Source: Flavobacteriales bacterium
GTDB taxonomy: Bacteria > Bacteroidota > Bacteroidia > Flavobacteriales_F > PHOS-HE28
NCBI GenBank assembly: GCA_016700415.1
Contig: CP065018.1
Coordinates: 248,001 to 312,000 of the forward strand
DNA length: 64,000 nt
Reading direction: 5' to 3'
Shown: piece after piece, positions 7,732-15,849 of the stretch
Position numbering within the stretch: the stretch's first letter is position 1
Layout of the letters: the number at the start of each line of letters is the position of its first letter
Notes under the pieces: model-generated
What the model saw: only the letters and a program-made list of their open reading frames with translations
What the model was told of the DNA's origin: nothing
The model's database searches: none
Position numbers and translations under genes: made by a program

Positions 7732-9151
7732 GGCGTGGTTTGAGGAGCGATCGGAAACGGTTCCACGTGCGATCATACGCATCGCGGTCGAACAACGGGC
7801 TGTCCGTTGCCGCTTTCCAGGTGAGGAAGATGCCGATGGGAAGCAGCACCATGGTACTGATCCACATGCCGGGCCATGCGGAAAGCGTGCCGGCCTTCAC
7901 CATTTGCTCGGTGGAATAGCTCAGGATATGGAACACGAGGAAGAAGATGATCGCGATCACGGTGGGCACGCCCATGCCCCCTTTGCGCACGATGGCGCCC
8001 AAGGGTGCCCCGATGAAGAAGAAGATCACGCAGGCGAAGGCGAGCATCAGCTTGCGGTGCCATTCCACCTGGAACTTGGCGATCTGTTCGGTGCGGTCCC
8101 GCCGCTCGTCCACGGATCGCCCCAGTTCGTTGATCGTGTTGCGCGCCTTGTCGGTGGCGGTCTGGAACCAGATCTTCCGTTCCTGTGCGGCGGCGAGGAG
8201 GCCGGCACCTTCTCCGGGTTCCATTGCGGCACTCCCGGTCGTGCTGTCACGCGTCACGAGGAACCCGTTCCGCAGGTTTTGTTCCTGCTCCTTCTTTCGC
8301 GTGTCCAGTCGCTTCGCCAAGCTGTCCTCCGCATACTGCAGCTGCCCAAGGGTCAACATTTTATAATGATCCTTGAAGAGGTCCTCGTCCGTGCGTTTCA
8401 TGCCCATGCCGGAAAGGTCGAGGCGGATCTCTTCCCGCTGGAAGCGGCCGCGAAGCAGCGGGTAGCTCCCGTTGGCCCGTGCGGGATTGTCCGATCGCTC
8501 ATCATAGATCCTGCCATTCTCCAGCACCAGCACTAGGTAATGACCGTCCGTGCTGCGGCGCATGGTCCCTTTCTCCGCGCGGACAACGGTCTTGTTCGCC
8601 TGGAACGGTTTGCGATGGTCGTAGATCAGCACATCCTTCAACTCTCCCGTGCGGTCGTCCTTGTCACCCACGCGGATGGAGAAGCCGTCCAACCCGCCGA
8701 AGAAGACGCCCGGTCTCAGGTTCAGCGCCGGTTTCGCGCGGGTGACGTCCCACAACAGGCTTTGGAATTTCAGGTTGGCCACCGGCAATACGTTGTTGCT
8801 GAAATAGAACGAGAACCCCGCGAGACCGACCACGAACACCACCAAGGGGGCCATTATCTTGAACAATCCCAGGCCAGCGGACCTCATCGGCGTCAGCTCC
8901 GATCGTTCGCCCAGCCCGCCCATGGTCATAATGGAACTGAGCAGTACCGCGAGAGGAAGCACGGCAGGGACGAAGGCAGAGGTGGCGAACGCGATCAGTT
9001 TGGTGAGCACGTCCCACGGCAGGCCCTTTCCCATCAGGTCGTCCACCCATTTCCACAGCCATTGCATGCTGAAGAGGAAGAGCACGATAAGGAAGGTGAC
9101 GAGCAGAGGTCCCCAATAGACCCCGATGATCATGCGGTGCAAACGCTTCAT
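7706..9151 (-). CDS. LptF/LptG family lipopolysaccharide export permease, 481 aa
   Basis: Inner-membrane permease of the YjgP/YjgQ type that with LptB drives lipopolysaccharide export. Transmembrane segments lie near residues 12-32, 50-80 and 95-120, then a periplasmic jellyroll-like region with RPGVFFGGLDGFSIRVGDK, a charged stretch, and three C-terminal helices containing FFFIGAPLGAIVRKGGMGVP, which is typical of the family. The ATG at 9151 gives MKRLHRMIIGVYWGPLL; an upstream in-frame start adds a non-hydrophobic extension. First gene of an operon with two glycosyltransferases. LptF and LptG cannot be told apart from one sequence, so no symbol is given. Confidence 0.92.
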   Translation of the reverse strand: MKRLHRMIIGVYWGPLLVTFLIVLFLFSMQWLWKWVDDLMGKGLPWDVLTKLIAFATSAFVPAVLPLAVLLSSIMTMGGLGERSELTPMRSAGLGLFKIMAPLVVFVVGLAGFSFYFSNNVLPVANLKFQSLLWDVTRAKPALNLRPGVFFGGLDGFSIRVGDKDDRTGELKDVLIYDHRKPFQANKTVVRAEKGTMRRSTDGHYLVLVLENGRIYDERSDNPARANGSYPLLRGRFQREEIRLDLSGMGMKRTDEDLFKDHYKMLTLGQLQYAEDSLAKRLDTRKKEQEQNLRNGFLVTRDSTTGSAAMEPGEGAGLLAAAQERKIWFQTATDKARNTINELGRSVDERRDRTEQIAKFQVEWHRKLMLAFACVIFFFIGAPLGAIVRKGGMGVPTVIAIIFFLVFHILSYSTEQMVKAGTLSAWPGMWISTMVLLPIGIFLTWKAATDSPLFDRDAYDRTWNRFRSLLKPRHAHPPTVQ

Positions 9152-9226
9152 GCGCGGTATGCAAAGATCGCCAAAACGATGGCGCTGAGGTCGAACGCTG
9201 AACATCGGCGTCCGAAGAAGTACGGA

Positions 9227-10150
9227 TCAAGCGCCCAGGACCCGGGTAAGGGTGTGGATCTGCGATTCCCAGAGGGCCTTTTCCTCTTCCAGGTCCCTAG
9301 GCCACGCGTGATCCGTCACCACCAAGCAGGTCTCATTGGTCATGCCGTCGATACGGATGCGCAGTTCAAAATAGGCGTTCGGGTCCTCGTCCATGTCGTC
9401 CGCCCATCGAAAGCGGATGTACTCGCCGGACCGTTGGTTCAGGCATTCCGCGACCTCGGTATCTTCTCCCCATTTGAAGGTGTACATGCTGTCAATGACG
9501 TTCACGTCATCGCAGAACCATTTGCTGAAGCCACTGGGCGTGCTGATATGTTCGTAGAGCGATGCGACGGAGGCGTTCAGGTAGAATTCAAGCTGGTATC
9601 GCTGCTTCAGGGCCGATTTTGGCGGACGTACCGGGGCCGCTTCCTTCTTCGGGAGCTGCGCCACCGAGGGGACTGTTTTGGCGGGGGCCTTCTGTGCCGG
9701 GGCCTTTTTCACGGGCGCCTTCTTTGCGGGAGCATTCTTCACCGGGGCCTTTTTCACGGGCGCCTTCTTTGCTGGGGCCTTTTTCGCTGGGGCTTTTTTC
9801 TCGGGTGCCTTCTTTGCTGGGGCCTTCTTCGCCGGGGCTTTTTTCACGGGTGCCTTCTTTGCTGGGGCCTTCTTCACCGGGGCCTTTTTCACGGGTGCCT
9901 TCTTGGCGGGAACCTTCTTTGCCGGGGCCTTTTTCACGGGCGCCTTCTTGGCTGGGGCCTTCCTCGCCGGAGCTTTTTTCACGGGCGCCTTCTTGGCGGA
10001 GGACTTCTTTGCGGGAGACTTATTCGCGGGCGCCTTCTTGGCGGAAGCCTTTTTCGTGGATGCGGCTTTTCCCTTGCTCATTTTGCGCCCGACGGACGGT
10101 TTGGCGGGTTTCGCAGCCTTACTGCGGGGCTTGGTCTTCAATTGCGCCAT
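9227..10150 (-). CDS. START-like domain protein with long Lys/Ala/Pro repeat tail, 307 aa
   Basis: Two very different halves. Residues about 1-170 are a basic low-complexity tail dominated by KKAP(A/V) units, like the C-terminal arm of histone H1. Residues about 185-307 form a START-like fold of the Bacteroidota type: QRYQLEFYLNASVASLYEHI, then SGFSKWFCDDVNV, and a C-terminal helix EEEKALWESQIHTLTRVLGA. The second half alone is a common single-domain protein in this phylum, so the tail is an addition. It probably binds nucleic acid through the tail while the START-like domain binds an unknown ligand (inference). Long complementary-strand frames here are artefacts of the repeats. Confidence 0.85.
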   Translation of the reverse strand: MAQLKTKPRSKAAKPAKPSVGRKMSKGKAASTKKASAKKAPANKSPAKKSSAKKAPVKKAPARKAPAKKAPVKKAPAKKVPAKKAPVKKAPVKKAPAKKAPVKKAPAKKAPAKKAPEKKAPAKKAPAKKAPVKKAPVKNAPAKKAPVKKAPAQKAPAKTVPSVAQLPKKEAAPVRPPKSALKQRYQLEFYLNASVASLYEHISTPSGFSKWFCDDVNVIDSMYTFKWGEDTEVAECLNQRSGEYIRFRWADDMDEDPNAYFELRIRIDGMTNETCLVVTDHAWPRDLEEEKALWESQIHTLTRVLGA

Positions 10151-10220
10151 GGTCGAAAAGCTCGGTATCGGTGTGGGGGAAAGGTAAGCAGATCCGGTTG
10201 CCGTGCAAGTATGGCCCAGT

Positions 10221-10250
10221 TTTCAAGGTTCGGGCACCTTGCTATATTCG
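10221..10250 (+). promoter_or_regulatory. Promoter candidate for tRNA-Met
   Basis: TTT at 10221-10223, a 19-bp spacer and TATATTCG at 10243-10250 match the Bacteroidota promoter form with one mismatch in the -7 box. It ends 11 bp before the tRNA. Confidence 0.5.
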
Positions 10251-10261
10251 CGGCCCGAAAT

Positions 10262-10335
10262 GGCGCGGTAGCTCAGCTGGTTAGAGCGCGTGATTCATAA
10301 TCACGAGGTCGAGTGTTCAAGTCACTCTCGCGCTA
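10262..10335 (+). tRNA. tRNA-Met (CAT), elongator type
   Basis: A full cloverleaf is present: acceptor GGCGCGG with TCGCGCT (two G-T pairs), D stem GCTC/GAGC, anticodon stem CGTGA/TCACG around loop TTCATAA, T stem GAGTG/CACTC and discriminator A. CCA is not encoded. The loop and acceptor fit elongator Met rather than tRNA-Ile2, though CAT alone does not exclude the latter. Confidence 0.93.
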
Positions 10336-10348
10336 CTCCTACGGTAGC

Positions 10349-10382
10349 AAGCCCTTCAGCGAAAGCTGGGGGGCTTTGTTTT
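10349..10382 (+). terminator. Terminator after tRNA-Met
   Basis: A 12-bp stem AAGCCCTTCAGC / GCTGGGGGGCTT with a GAAA tetraloop (10361-10364) is followed by TTGTTTT. Confidence 0.9.
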
Positions 10383-10521
10383 GGGAGCGGGCGTCAGGAG
10401 TTCAATTTCGGCCCGGTCATTCAAATGCGGCAGGGTGGCAGGTCCGCAGGATCCTTAGCTTCGGCCTGTGTCCAGAAGTCGGCTTAGGAGAGTCCTATTT
10501 CAATCCGACCAGAGGCCCCAC

Positions 10522-10950
10522 ATGTACATTAAGATCTTCCCTGTCGTGGTCCTGTTGTTATTGGCAGCTTGCGCGGCTCCCACGTTCTCCTCATCGGACA
10601 TGGATGCCATCCGTTCAACCATTTCCCAACAGGAAAAGGCCTGGAATAACGGCGACATCCCCAGCTTCATGCAGGCGTATGATGACAGTGCTTGCTTCAT
10701 CAGCCTCAAGGAGAGGACCTGCGGAAAGTCCGTGGTAACGGCACGCTATGAAAAACGGTATCCGGACCGGGAGGCGATGGGGACACTTGATTTCGGGCAG
10801 TTGGAGATCCTGGGTGCAGGGGCCGACCATGCCTGGTGTACGGGCACGTGGCGTCTGGTCCGTTCGCAGGACACCCTTTCCGGCGGCTTCAGCCTTTTCT
10901 GGGTGCGAACACCCCGAGGCTGGCGGATCTTGCGAGACCATACATACTGA
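10522..10950 (+). CDS. Lipoprotein with SnoaL/DUF4440-like (NTF2) fold, 142 aa
   Basis: The N-terminus MYIKIFPVVVLLLLAAC is a lipoprotein signal with the lipobox LAAC. The mature part starts with a long helix (DMDAIRSTISQQEKAWNNGD) followed by IPSFMQAYDDSACFISL, the usual opening of small NTF2-like proteins of the DUF4440 kind, and ends with the strands GGFSLFWVRTPRGWRILRDH. Such proteins are often annotated as ketosteroid-isomerase-like, but no catalytic residue can be assigned here. The start at 10522 is taken because it gives the clean signal peptide. It lies 22 bp before the rhomboid gene and may share its transcript. Confidence 0.75.
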   Translation: MYIKIFPVVVLLLLAACAAPTFSSSDMDAIRSTISQQEKAWNNGDIPSFMQAYDDSACFISLKERTCGKSVVTARYEKRYPDREAMGTLDFGQLEILGAGADHAWCTGTWRLVRSQDTLSGGFSLFWVRTPRGWRILRDHTY

Positions 10951-10972
10951 GGGTGGCGGCTAACTTGCGCCC

Positions 10973-11584
10973 ATGTCGATCACCCTCGTCATCATAGCGG
11001 TCACCGTAGTGGTATCCTTGGCTGCGCTCAACAACCAGCGGTTGTTCGAGAACCTCTTGTTCCAGCCTTTCGTGATGCACGATAGCAAGGACTGGTTCCG
11101 CTTCATCTCGCACGGCTTCGTGCATGGAAGCATCATGCACCTGCTGGTGAACATGTACGTGCTCTGGATGTTCGGCACGGCAGTGGAGAACGCTTATGGT
11201 GAACTCACTGGCAAAGACCCACTGCTGCCATATCTCATTCTGTACCTCGGCGGCATCATCCTGAGCTCGCTGCCCGGCTACTTCAAGCACCGTCATGATC
11301 CCCAATACCGTGCGGTGGGCGCATCAGGCGCCACTTCCGCCGTGGTGTTCTCCTTTATCCTGTTGCATCCGGACACCAAGCTGATGCTCATCTTCCTGCC
11401 CATTCCCATGGCGGCCTGGATCTTCGGCGGCCTCTATTTGGCCTACGAATGGTACATGAGCAAAAAGGGAAGGGACGGCATAGCGCATGACGCGCACTAT
11501 TTCGGTGCCTTGTACGGTATAGCCTTCACCGCTTTGCTCGGCCCGCACGTGGTGTCGCACTTCATTGAAGCGGTCAGTTTCTGA
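10973..11584 (+). CDS. Rhomboid family intramembrane serine protease, 203 aa
   Basis: Integral membrane protease that cuts transmembrane helices of substrates. The nucleophile is Ser118 in VGASGATSA (GxSG), and the partner His175 lies in AHDAHYFGALYG. The upstream HGFVHGSIMHLLVNM (47-61) holds the conserved His and Asn of the oxyanion region. About six hydrophobic segments fit the minimal bacterial form. The gmhB start follows the stop by one base, so the genes are co-transcribed. Substrate unknown. Confidence 0.92.
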   Translation: MSITLVIIAVTVVVSLAALNNQRLFENLLFQPFVMHDSKDWFRFISHGFVHGSIMHLLVNMYVLWMFGTAVENAYGELTGKDPLLPYLILYLGGIILSSLPGYFKHRHDPQYRAVGASGATSAVVFSFILLHPDTKLMLIFLPIPMAAWIFGGLYLAYEWYMSKKGRDGIAHDAHYFGALYGIAFTALLGPHVVSHFIEAVSF

Positions 11585-11585
11585 T

Positions 11586-12083
11586 ATGGGCGAAGGAAGG
11601 GCCGCTTTGTTCCTTGACCGCGACGGTGTGATCAACCGGGAGCGCGGTTCGCACACTTGGAAGTTGGAGGATTTCGAGATACTTCCGGATGTGGGGGAAG
11701 CTGTCAAAGCGGCGCATGCGGCGGGGCTGCCCGTCATCGTGGTGACCAACCAGAGCGGGATCGGACTGGGTCTTTACGGCCACGGCGATGTGGAACGTTT
11801 ACATGGCTATCTTCACCGGCAGCTTGCCCTGCAGGGCGCACAACTCGACGCCGTGTACTACTGCCCACATCATCCCTCCCAAGGCCGGTGCCTGTGCCGC
11901 AAGCCGGCCGGCCTGCTTTTTGAACGTGCCGTGGCCCGCTTCGGCATCGATCCATCACGGTCCTTGATGGTGGGCGACCGCCAACGCGACCTGGACGCCG
12001 CCGCCACGGTCGGCATTCGCGGGGTGCTGGTACCGGCCGACCAAGCTTTAATGCCATTGTTGAAAAAGGAAGATTTTATCTGA
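11586..12083 (+). CDS. gmhB: D-glycero-D-manno-heptose 1,7-bisphosphate 7-phosphatase-like HAD phosphatase, 165 aa
   Basis: HAD-family phosphatase with FLDRDGVIN, nucleophile Asp11 and acid/base Asp13. VVTNQSG is motif II and VGDRQRDLDAA is motif IV. The cysteine cluster CPHHPSQGRCLCRKP is the zinc loop typical of GmhB, which removes the C7 phosphate in ADP-heptose synthesis for lipopolysaccharide core. The ATG at 11586 follows the rhomboid stop; an in-frame start at 11565 would overlap it. The stop overlaps the next start (TGATG). The histidinol-phosphatase HAD group shares these motifs, so the exact substrate is less sure than the family. Confidence 0.85.
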   Translation: MGEGRAALFLDRDGVINRERGSHTWKLEDFEILPDVGEAVKAAHAAGLPVIVVTNQSGIGLGLYGHGDVERLHGYLHRQLALQGAQLDAVYYCPHHPSQGRCLCRKPAGLLFERAVARFGIDPSRSLMVGDRQRDLDAAATVGIRGVLVPADQALMPLLKKEDFI

Positions 12084-12925
12084 TGGGGGCCTACGTAAAT
12101 CTCAATGGAGCTCTATGCCCGGCCGATGCGCCGGTGATCCCCTTGGACAACCGGGCCTTCCACTTTGGTGATGGCGTGTTCGAGACCATGCGGATCGTGC
12201 GCGGGCGCATCTGCTTTTTGGATGCGCACTGGTCCCGCCTCGTGGAAGGGCTGAAGGTCCTGCGGATCTCGATGCCGAAGAACCTGGACTTCGAAAGCCT
12301 GGAACAGGCGATCACGGAACTGTTCGAGCGCAATGAGATGCCTAATGCGCGCTGCCGCCTCACGGTGTTCCGTGATTCACCGGGCTTTTTCAGGCCGGAA
12401 CGGAACGACGGTGCGTACACCATTGAACTAATGCCCGTGGAGCGGGACACCTATATCCTCAATGAACGGGGACACACTGTAGATCTCTATCCCGAAATGC
12501 GAAAGGCCGTCAATCTGCTCTCCGTCCACAAGACGTTGGATTCGCAGCTTTACGTGATGGCCTGTCTGTGGTCCATTGAGAACCACCTGGACGATTGCCT
12601 TTTGCAGAACGACCGCGGCAACATCATTGAGAGCAGTTCCGGGAACATCTTCATCGTGAGCAACGGTGTACTGTACACGCCTCCGCTTACCGACGGCTGC
12701 TTAGGCGGCATCATGCGCATGCAGGTCATCAACGTCGCGCTGGAGAACGGCATCAAGGTGTACGAGAGCTCATTGACGCCGCAGAACTTACTGGTGGCGG
12801 ATGAGCTGTTCTTCACCAATGCGGCCTTGGGCGTACAGTGGGTGGGCGCTTATCGCACCAAGCGTTATGCGCACCGCATGGCCTTGCGCTTGCAGGACCT
12901 GTTGGTGAAGAAGGTGCTCAGTTGA
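12083..12925 (+). CDS. Class IV PLP-dependent aminotransferase, 280 aa
   Basis: Fold-type IV PLP enzyme related to branched-chain aminotransferase, D-amino-acid transaminase and aminodeoxychorismate lyase. Visible signatures are DNRAFHFGDGVFETMRI (22-38), the PLP-binding Lys150 in LLSVHKTLDSQLY, and NIIESSSGNIFIVSNG with the cofactor-binding Glu. TPPLTDGCLGGIMR closes the active site. A separate, longer ilvE lies at 19768, so this one may instead be a PabC-like lyase or an amino-acid aminotransferase; the sequence does not decide. It starts inside the gmhB stop codon, forming the third gene of the operon, and converges with algH with an 8-bp overlap. Confidence 0.88.
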   Translation: MGAYVNLNGALCPADAPVIPLDNRAFHFGDGVFETMRIVRGRICFLDAHWSRLVEGLKVLRISMPKNLDFESLEQAITELFERNEMPNARCRLTVFRDSPGFFRPERNDGAYTIELMPVERDTYILNERGHTVDLYPEMRKAVNLLSVHKTLDSQLYVMACLWSIENHLDDCLLQNDRGNIIESSSGNIFIVSNGVLYTPPLTDGCLGGIMRMQVINVALENGIKVYESSLTPQNLLVADELFFTNAALGVQWVGAYRTKRYAHRMALRLQDLLVKKVLS

Positions 12926-13505
12926 GCGAGGGGTCTTCCGGAAAATTCGCGAGCGGTGCATAGGCGGGACCCATGGTCCGCAGCGTGTTAGCCCACAGGT
13001 TTTCCGTACGGGAATTCATCACCACGCGCTTGTCCGCAGGATGGATCAACCAGGAACGTTGTTCGATCTCCGTGTTCAATTGATCCGCGCCCCAACCACT
13101 GTATCCTACGAAGAAGCGGACATGCTTGGCCAGTTTCGGCGCTGCGGAGAGCATTGCTTTGAGCTGGTCATAATCGCCGCCCATGTGGATGTCGTCCACC
13201 ACCTTCATGCTTCCTTCAATGCGCGGCCCCAAGGTGTGCAAGTAGAAGAGGTTGCCGCTTTGCACAGGACCTCCGATACCTACGGAGGAAGGTACGGTCG
13301 GCATGTCCTCCATGAGATCCGATACGGCCATGTCGATCGGGCGGTTGAGGACCAGACCGAAGGAGCCCTCGTCATCATGCATGCACAACAGCACCACGGA
13401 CCTTCTGAAATACGGGTCGGCGAGATAGGGGCCGCTCACGAGCAGTGTTCCCGGAGCGGGAGGCAACGGGTTGGGCGGGTCGAGTTCAAGCGGGTCGGTC
13501 GACAT
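12918..13505 (-). CDS. YqgE/AlgH family protein (DUF179), 195 aa
   Basis: Small soluble protein of unknown biochemical role, widely conserved. It shows the family landmarks: PGTLLVSGPYLADPYFRRSV with the HDDEGSFGLVLNRP block, GGPVQSGNLFYLHTL, FVGYSGWGADQLNTEIEQRSW and a C-terminal LWANTLRTMGPAYAPLANFP. Length is normal for the family. Its start region faces pdxH across a short divergent spacer that holds a perfect inverted repeat. The family is certain, the function is not. Confidence 0.93.
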   Translation of the reverse strand: MSTDPLELDPPNPLPPAPGTLLVSGPYLADPYFRRSVVLLCMHDDEGSFGLVLNRPIDMAVSDLMEDMPTVPSSVGIGGPVQSGNLFYLHTLGPRIEGSMKVVDDIHMGGDYDQLKAMLSAAPKLAKHVRFFVGYSGWGADQLNTEIEQRSWLIHPADKRVVMNSRTENLWANTLRTMGPAYAPLANFPEDPSLN

Positions 13506-13512
13506 GGTGCAA

Positions 13513-13537
13513 CGGATGAAATGTACGATTTCATCCG
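13513..13537. promoter_or_regulatory. Perfect 10-bp inverted repeat in the algH/pdxH divergent spacer
   Basis: CGGATGAAAT (13513-13522) and ATTTCATCCG (13528-13537) flank GTACG. It sits 8 bp upstream of the algH start and about 46 bp upstream of pdxH, with TAACTTCG (13554-13561) as a possible pdxH -7 box. It could be an operator or a 5' leader hairpin. Confidence 0.5.
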
Positions 13538-13583
13538 ATCATGCCGCAACGGATAACTTCGCCGCAACAGAAAAACGCAGGCC

Positions 13584-14228
13584 ATGGGCGAGGAACGAAA
13601 AGTGGGGGAACGGAATGAGTACGATCGGTCGTCGCTGATGGAAACGGATGCGGGGATGGACCCGATGCGCTTGTTCCTGTCATGGCTGGACGAGGCGGAG
13701 CGAACGGGCCAACCGGACCACAACGCGATGATGCTCTCCACCGTCGGCAGCATGAGCATCAGTTGCCGCGTGGTGCTGCTTCGTCAAGCGGATGAGCGCG
13801 GCTTCGTCTTCTACACCAACTACAACAGTCGCAAGGCGATGGACCTGGAGCGCGATCCAAGGGCCGCGCTCACCTTTTTCTGGCCGGCGTTGGAGCGTCA
13901 GGTCCGGATCGAGGGAAAGGCGGTGAAGCTTCCATCGGAAGAAAGTGATGCATACTTCGCCGATCGCCCGAGGGCAAGTCGGATCGGTGCTTGGAGCAGT
14001 GACCAAAGCAGGACCGTGGAGGACCGGGCTGCGATGGAGGAGCGATTCGAGCGCTGGACCAAACGGTTCGAAGGACAAGAAGTGCCGCGCCCGGAACATT
14101 GGGGCGGCATCCTTGTAAGGCCGGTGAGGATGGAACTGTGGCAAGGACGTGCGAGCCGCTTGCATGACCGGCTTGCCTACGAGCGCTTCAGCGACGGTAG
14201 CTGGCAGCGCATGCGGCTCCAGCCCTGA
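13584..14228 (+). CDS. pdxH: Pyridoxamine 5'-phosphate oxidase, 214 aa
   Basis: FMN enzyme that oxidises pyridoxamine or pyridoxine 5'-phosphate to pyridoxal 5'-phosphate, the last step of vitamin B6 salvage. The protein shows the family order: MDPMRLFLSWLDEAE, SCRVVLLRQADERGFVFYTN with FMN contacts, SRKAMDLERDPRAALTFFW, then RQVRIEGKAVKLPSEESDAYF and RPRASRIGAW. The C-terminus WGGILVRPVRMELWQGRASR-LHDR is diagnostic. Length matches the E. coli enzyme. PLP made here would serve the two aminotransferases in this window. Confidence 0.96.
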   Translation: MGEERKVGERNEYDRSSLMETDAGMDPMRLFLSWLDEAERTGQPDHNAMMLSTVGSMSISCRVVLLRQADERGFVFYTNYNSRKAMDLERDPRAALTFFWPALERQVRIEGKAVKLPSEESDAYFADRPRASRIGAWSSDQSRTVEDRAAMEERFERWTKRFEGQEVPRPEHWGGILVRPVRMELWQGRASRLHDRLAYERFSDGSWQRMRLQP

Positions 14229-14387
14229 ACCGGCCCCGCGTCCGTACTTATGCATGACGACCTGAGGGATGGTCATCATCCGGGTTTTCGGGACCGTGCC
14301 GAAGAGGGACGGTCCGTGAGGGAGCCCGGTGTCATTCATGTGGACTTGCGTTCCGATGATGGTGTGACGGAACATCCATATAGCAGA

Positions 14388-14411
14388 AGACCCCCGATCT
14401 CTCGGGGGTCT
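14388..14411. terminator. Hairpin terminator between pdxH and the THX-like gene
   Basis: A 10-bp perfect stem AGACCCCCGA / TCGGGGGTCT with loop TCTC is followed on the plus strand by TTGCTTCT. It lies between convergent genes and may serve both. The 159 bp between pdxH and this hairpin hold no supported gene. Confidence 0.75.
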
Positions 14412-14434
14412 TTGCTTCTGTCGCGTTCTGCCGC

Positions 14435-14713
14435 TTACTTCTTCTTCTTGGCAGCGGCCTTCTTCTTAGGAGCTGCCTTCTTGGCGACTGCCTTCTTAGC
14501 GGCTGCCTTCTTCGGCGCTGCTTTTTTAGCGGCTGCCTTCTTCGGCGCTGCCTTTTTAGCGGCTGCCTTCTTCGGCGCTGCTTTTTTCTTTGGCGCTGCT
14601 TTCTTGGCAGCGGCCTTCTTGGCAGAGGCTACCGTGCGCTTGGCAGGACGAGCCTTGCCTTTGCTACCAGCGGTACGCTTACCCTTCTTCGTCTTCATAT
14701 CACCTTTACCCAT
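14435..14713 (-). CDS. THX-type 30S ribosomal protein with histone H1-like tail, 92 aa
   Basis: The first 25 residues MGKGDMKTKKGK...GSKGKARPAK follow the small ribosomal protein bTHX (known form MGKGD-RR-GK-G-YGK-RPRK). The aromatic residues usual in that core are replaced by Ala and Lys. From about residue 30 to the end the protein is a chain of AAKKAAPKK-type units ending in KKKK, like bacterial histone H1 homologues. Normal THX is only about 26-45 aa, so two thirds of this protein is extra. It may be a ribosomal protein, a nucleoid protein or both. The THX relation is my reading of the N-terminus; database annotation could simply say histone H1-like. Confidence 0.7.
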   Translation of the reverse strand: MGKGDMKTKKGKRTAGSKGKARPAKRTVASAKKAAAKKAAPKKKAAPKKAAAKKAAPKKAAAKKAAPKKAAAKKAVAKKAAPKKKAAAKKKK

Positions 14714-15072
14714 TGTCTGGAGTGTTTAGGATTTGATCCAAATCTATCCGCAAGTTGTAACGCGCACATCATGAGTACGGTTTCATTTCTCCACTGAACT
14801 GTGTTGAGAACCATCGGTCCGATCAACGGTATTGATGGTCATCGCAAATGCGGGTTGAAGTTGCTTGAGCGCTGAACGCCTTGTCAACGCTGATGTTTTT
14901 AAGTGCCCGCATCTTCAATGTGATCTACTTCGTGCATGTTCGTGATGATGAAGATGGAGTCGTTCAACACGTGCGATCATGTTCTCATGGACGGTCGCGA
15001 AGTGAAAAAAAAGTGCGTGACCGGTCGTGCCGTCATCGCAAGATCGTGTTCGCTGGATCATGGAAGGGGCGA
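14714..15072. other. Gene-free stretch
   Basis: About 360 bp between the THX-like start and the trmH stop. I find no conserved reading frame, RNA gene or clear hairpin. The THX-like promoter is expected in the first 100 bp, but no full TAnnTTTG box is evident. Confidence 0.5.
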
Positions 15073-15777
15073 TCACTCCGATACTTCCTCATCGGAAATG
15101 CCGTCGGCCTCCTTGTCGAAACGCGCTTCAAGGAATTGCGCGGAATGCACGGTCTTGCGCGCCCACGAAAGTTTGAGCGCGTCGATCGCGCTTTCGTCCA
15201 ACCGCCATTCCACGTCCGAATTGCGCAGACGTTGCATCACTGTATAAAGGACGATCGCCGCGGACACCGAGATGTTGAAGCTCTCCGTGAAGCCGTGCAT
15301 CGGAATGCGCAGGAAGGTGTCGGCGTGCTCCATCATGCCATCGCTCAGTCCGGTGAGCTCGGTGCCGAAGCAGAAGGCCATGGGCTTGTCCAGCGGAATG
15401 GTCTCCGGTGTCATGCTGTCCGCCCGTGGAGAGGTTGCGACGATACGGTAACCGTTCTCCTTCAATGCGGTCACGCAGGTGAGTACGTTGTCCGCGGCAC
15501 GATCGCGATAGCGGATCATGTCGGTCCACTTCGAGGAGCCCAGTGTGACGTCCGGGTTCACGGTGTACTTGTTCCGATTCTCTATGATGTGGATATCCTG
15601 CACGCCTAAGAGGTCGGCCGTGCGCACCACCGCGCTTGCATTGTGGGGTTGGTAGATGTCCTCTAACACCACGGTGACATGCCGTGTGCGCTCTTGGGCG
15701 ATGCGCTCGAAGAGGGCCCGCTTGTTGTCGGAAATGAAGGGGGCAAGTTGGGCGTATCGCTCGGCGTCGGTGGCCAT
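15073..15777 (-). CDS. trmH: TrmH-type tRNA (guanosine-2'-O)-methyltransferase, 234 aa
   Basis: SPOUT-class enzyme that uses S-adenosylmethionine to methylate the 2'-OH of a guanosine, in TrmH the G18 of tRNA. Motif 1 is VVLEDIYQPHNASAVVRTAD (the Asn and Arg are catalytic landmarks), motif 2 FCFGTELTGLS, motif 3 IPMHGFTESFNISVSAAI, the knot that binds the cofactor. The acidic C-terminal end (EADGISDEEVSE) is not part of the fold. Length agrees with TrmH. It stands alone between the HU terminator and a gene-free region. Substrate position is inferred from the closest family. Confidence 0.9.
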   Translation of the reverse strand: MATDAERYAQLAPFISDNKRALFERIAQERTRHVTVVLEDIYQPHNASAVVRTADLLGVQDIHIIENRNKYTVNPDVTLGSSKWTDMIRYRDRAADNVLTCVTALKENGYRIVATSPRADSMTPETIPLDKPMAFCFGTELTGLSDGMMEHADTFLRIPMHGFTESFNISVSAAIVLYTVMQRLRNSDVEWRLDESAIDALKLSWARKTVHSAQFLEARFDKEADGISDEEVSE

Positions 15778-15800
15778 GGGTGAATGTTGAAGTGGTACAA

Positions 15801-15832
15801 AAGAAAAGGTCCCCCACGAATGGAGGACCTTT
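15801..15832 (-). terminator. Terminator of the HU gene
   Basis: AAAGGTCC (15805-15812) pairs with GGACCTTT (15825-15832), with extra pairs inside the loop. Read on the minus strand it is followed by TTTTCTTTTG. It lies 18 bp after the HU stop. Confidence 0.8.
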
Positions 15833-15849
15833 CCAATGTCGGGTGATGA

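Noticed and set aside
8540..10300. A 586-codon open frame on the plus strand
   Set aside because: It runs opposite to the LptF/LptG and START-like genes; its glycine-leucine-rich part is the complement of the KKAP repeats.
14250..14729. Plus-strand frame with FFLGAAFLAAAF repeats
   Set aside because: Complement of the Lys/Ala repeats of the THX-like gene.
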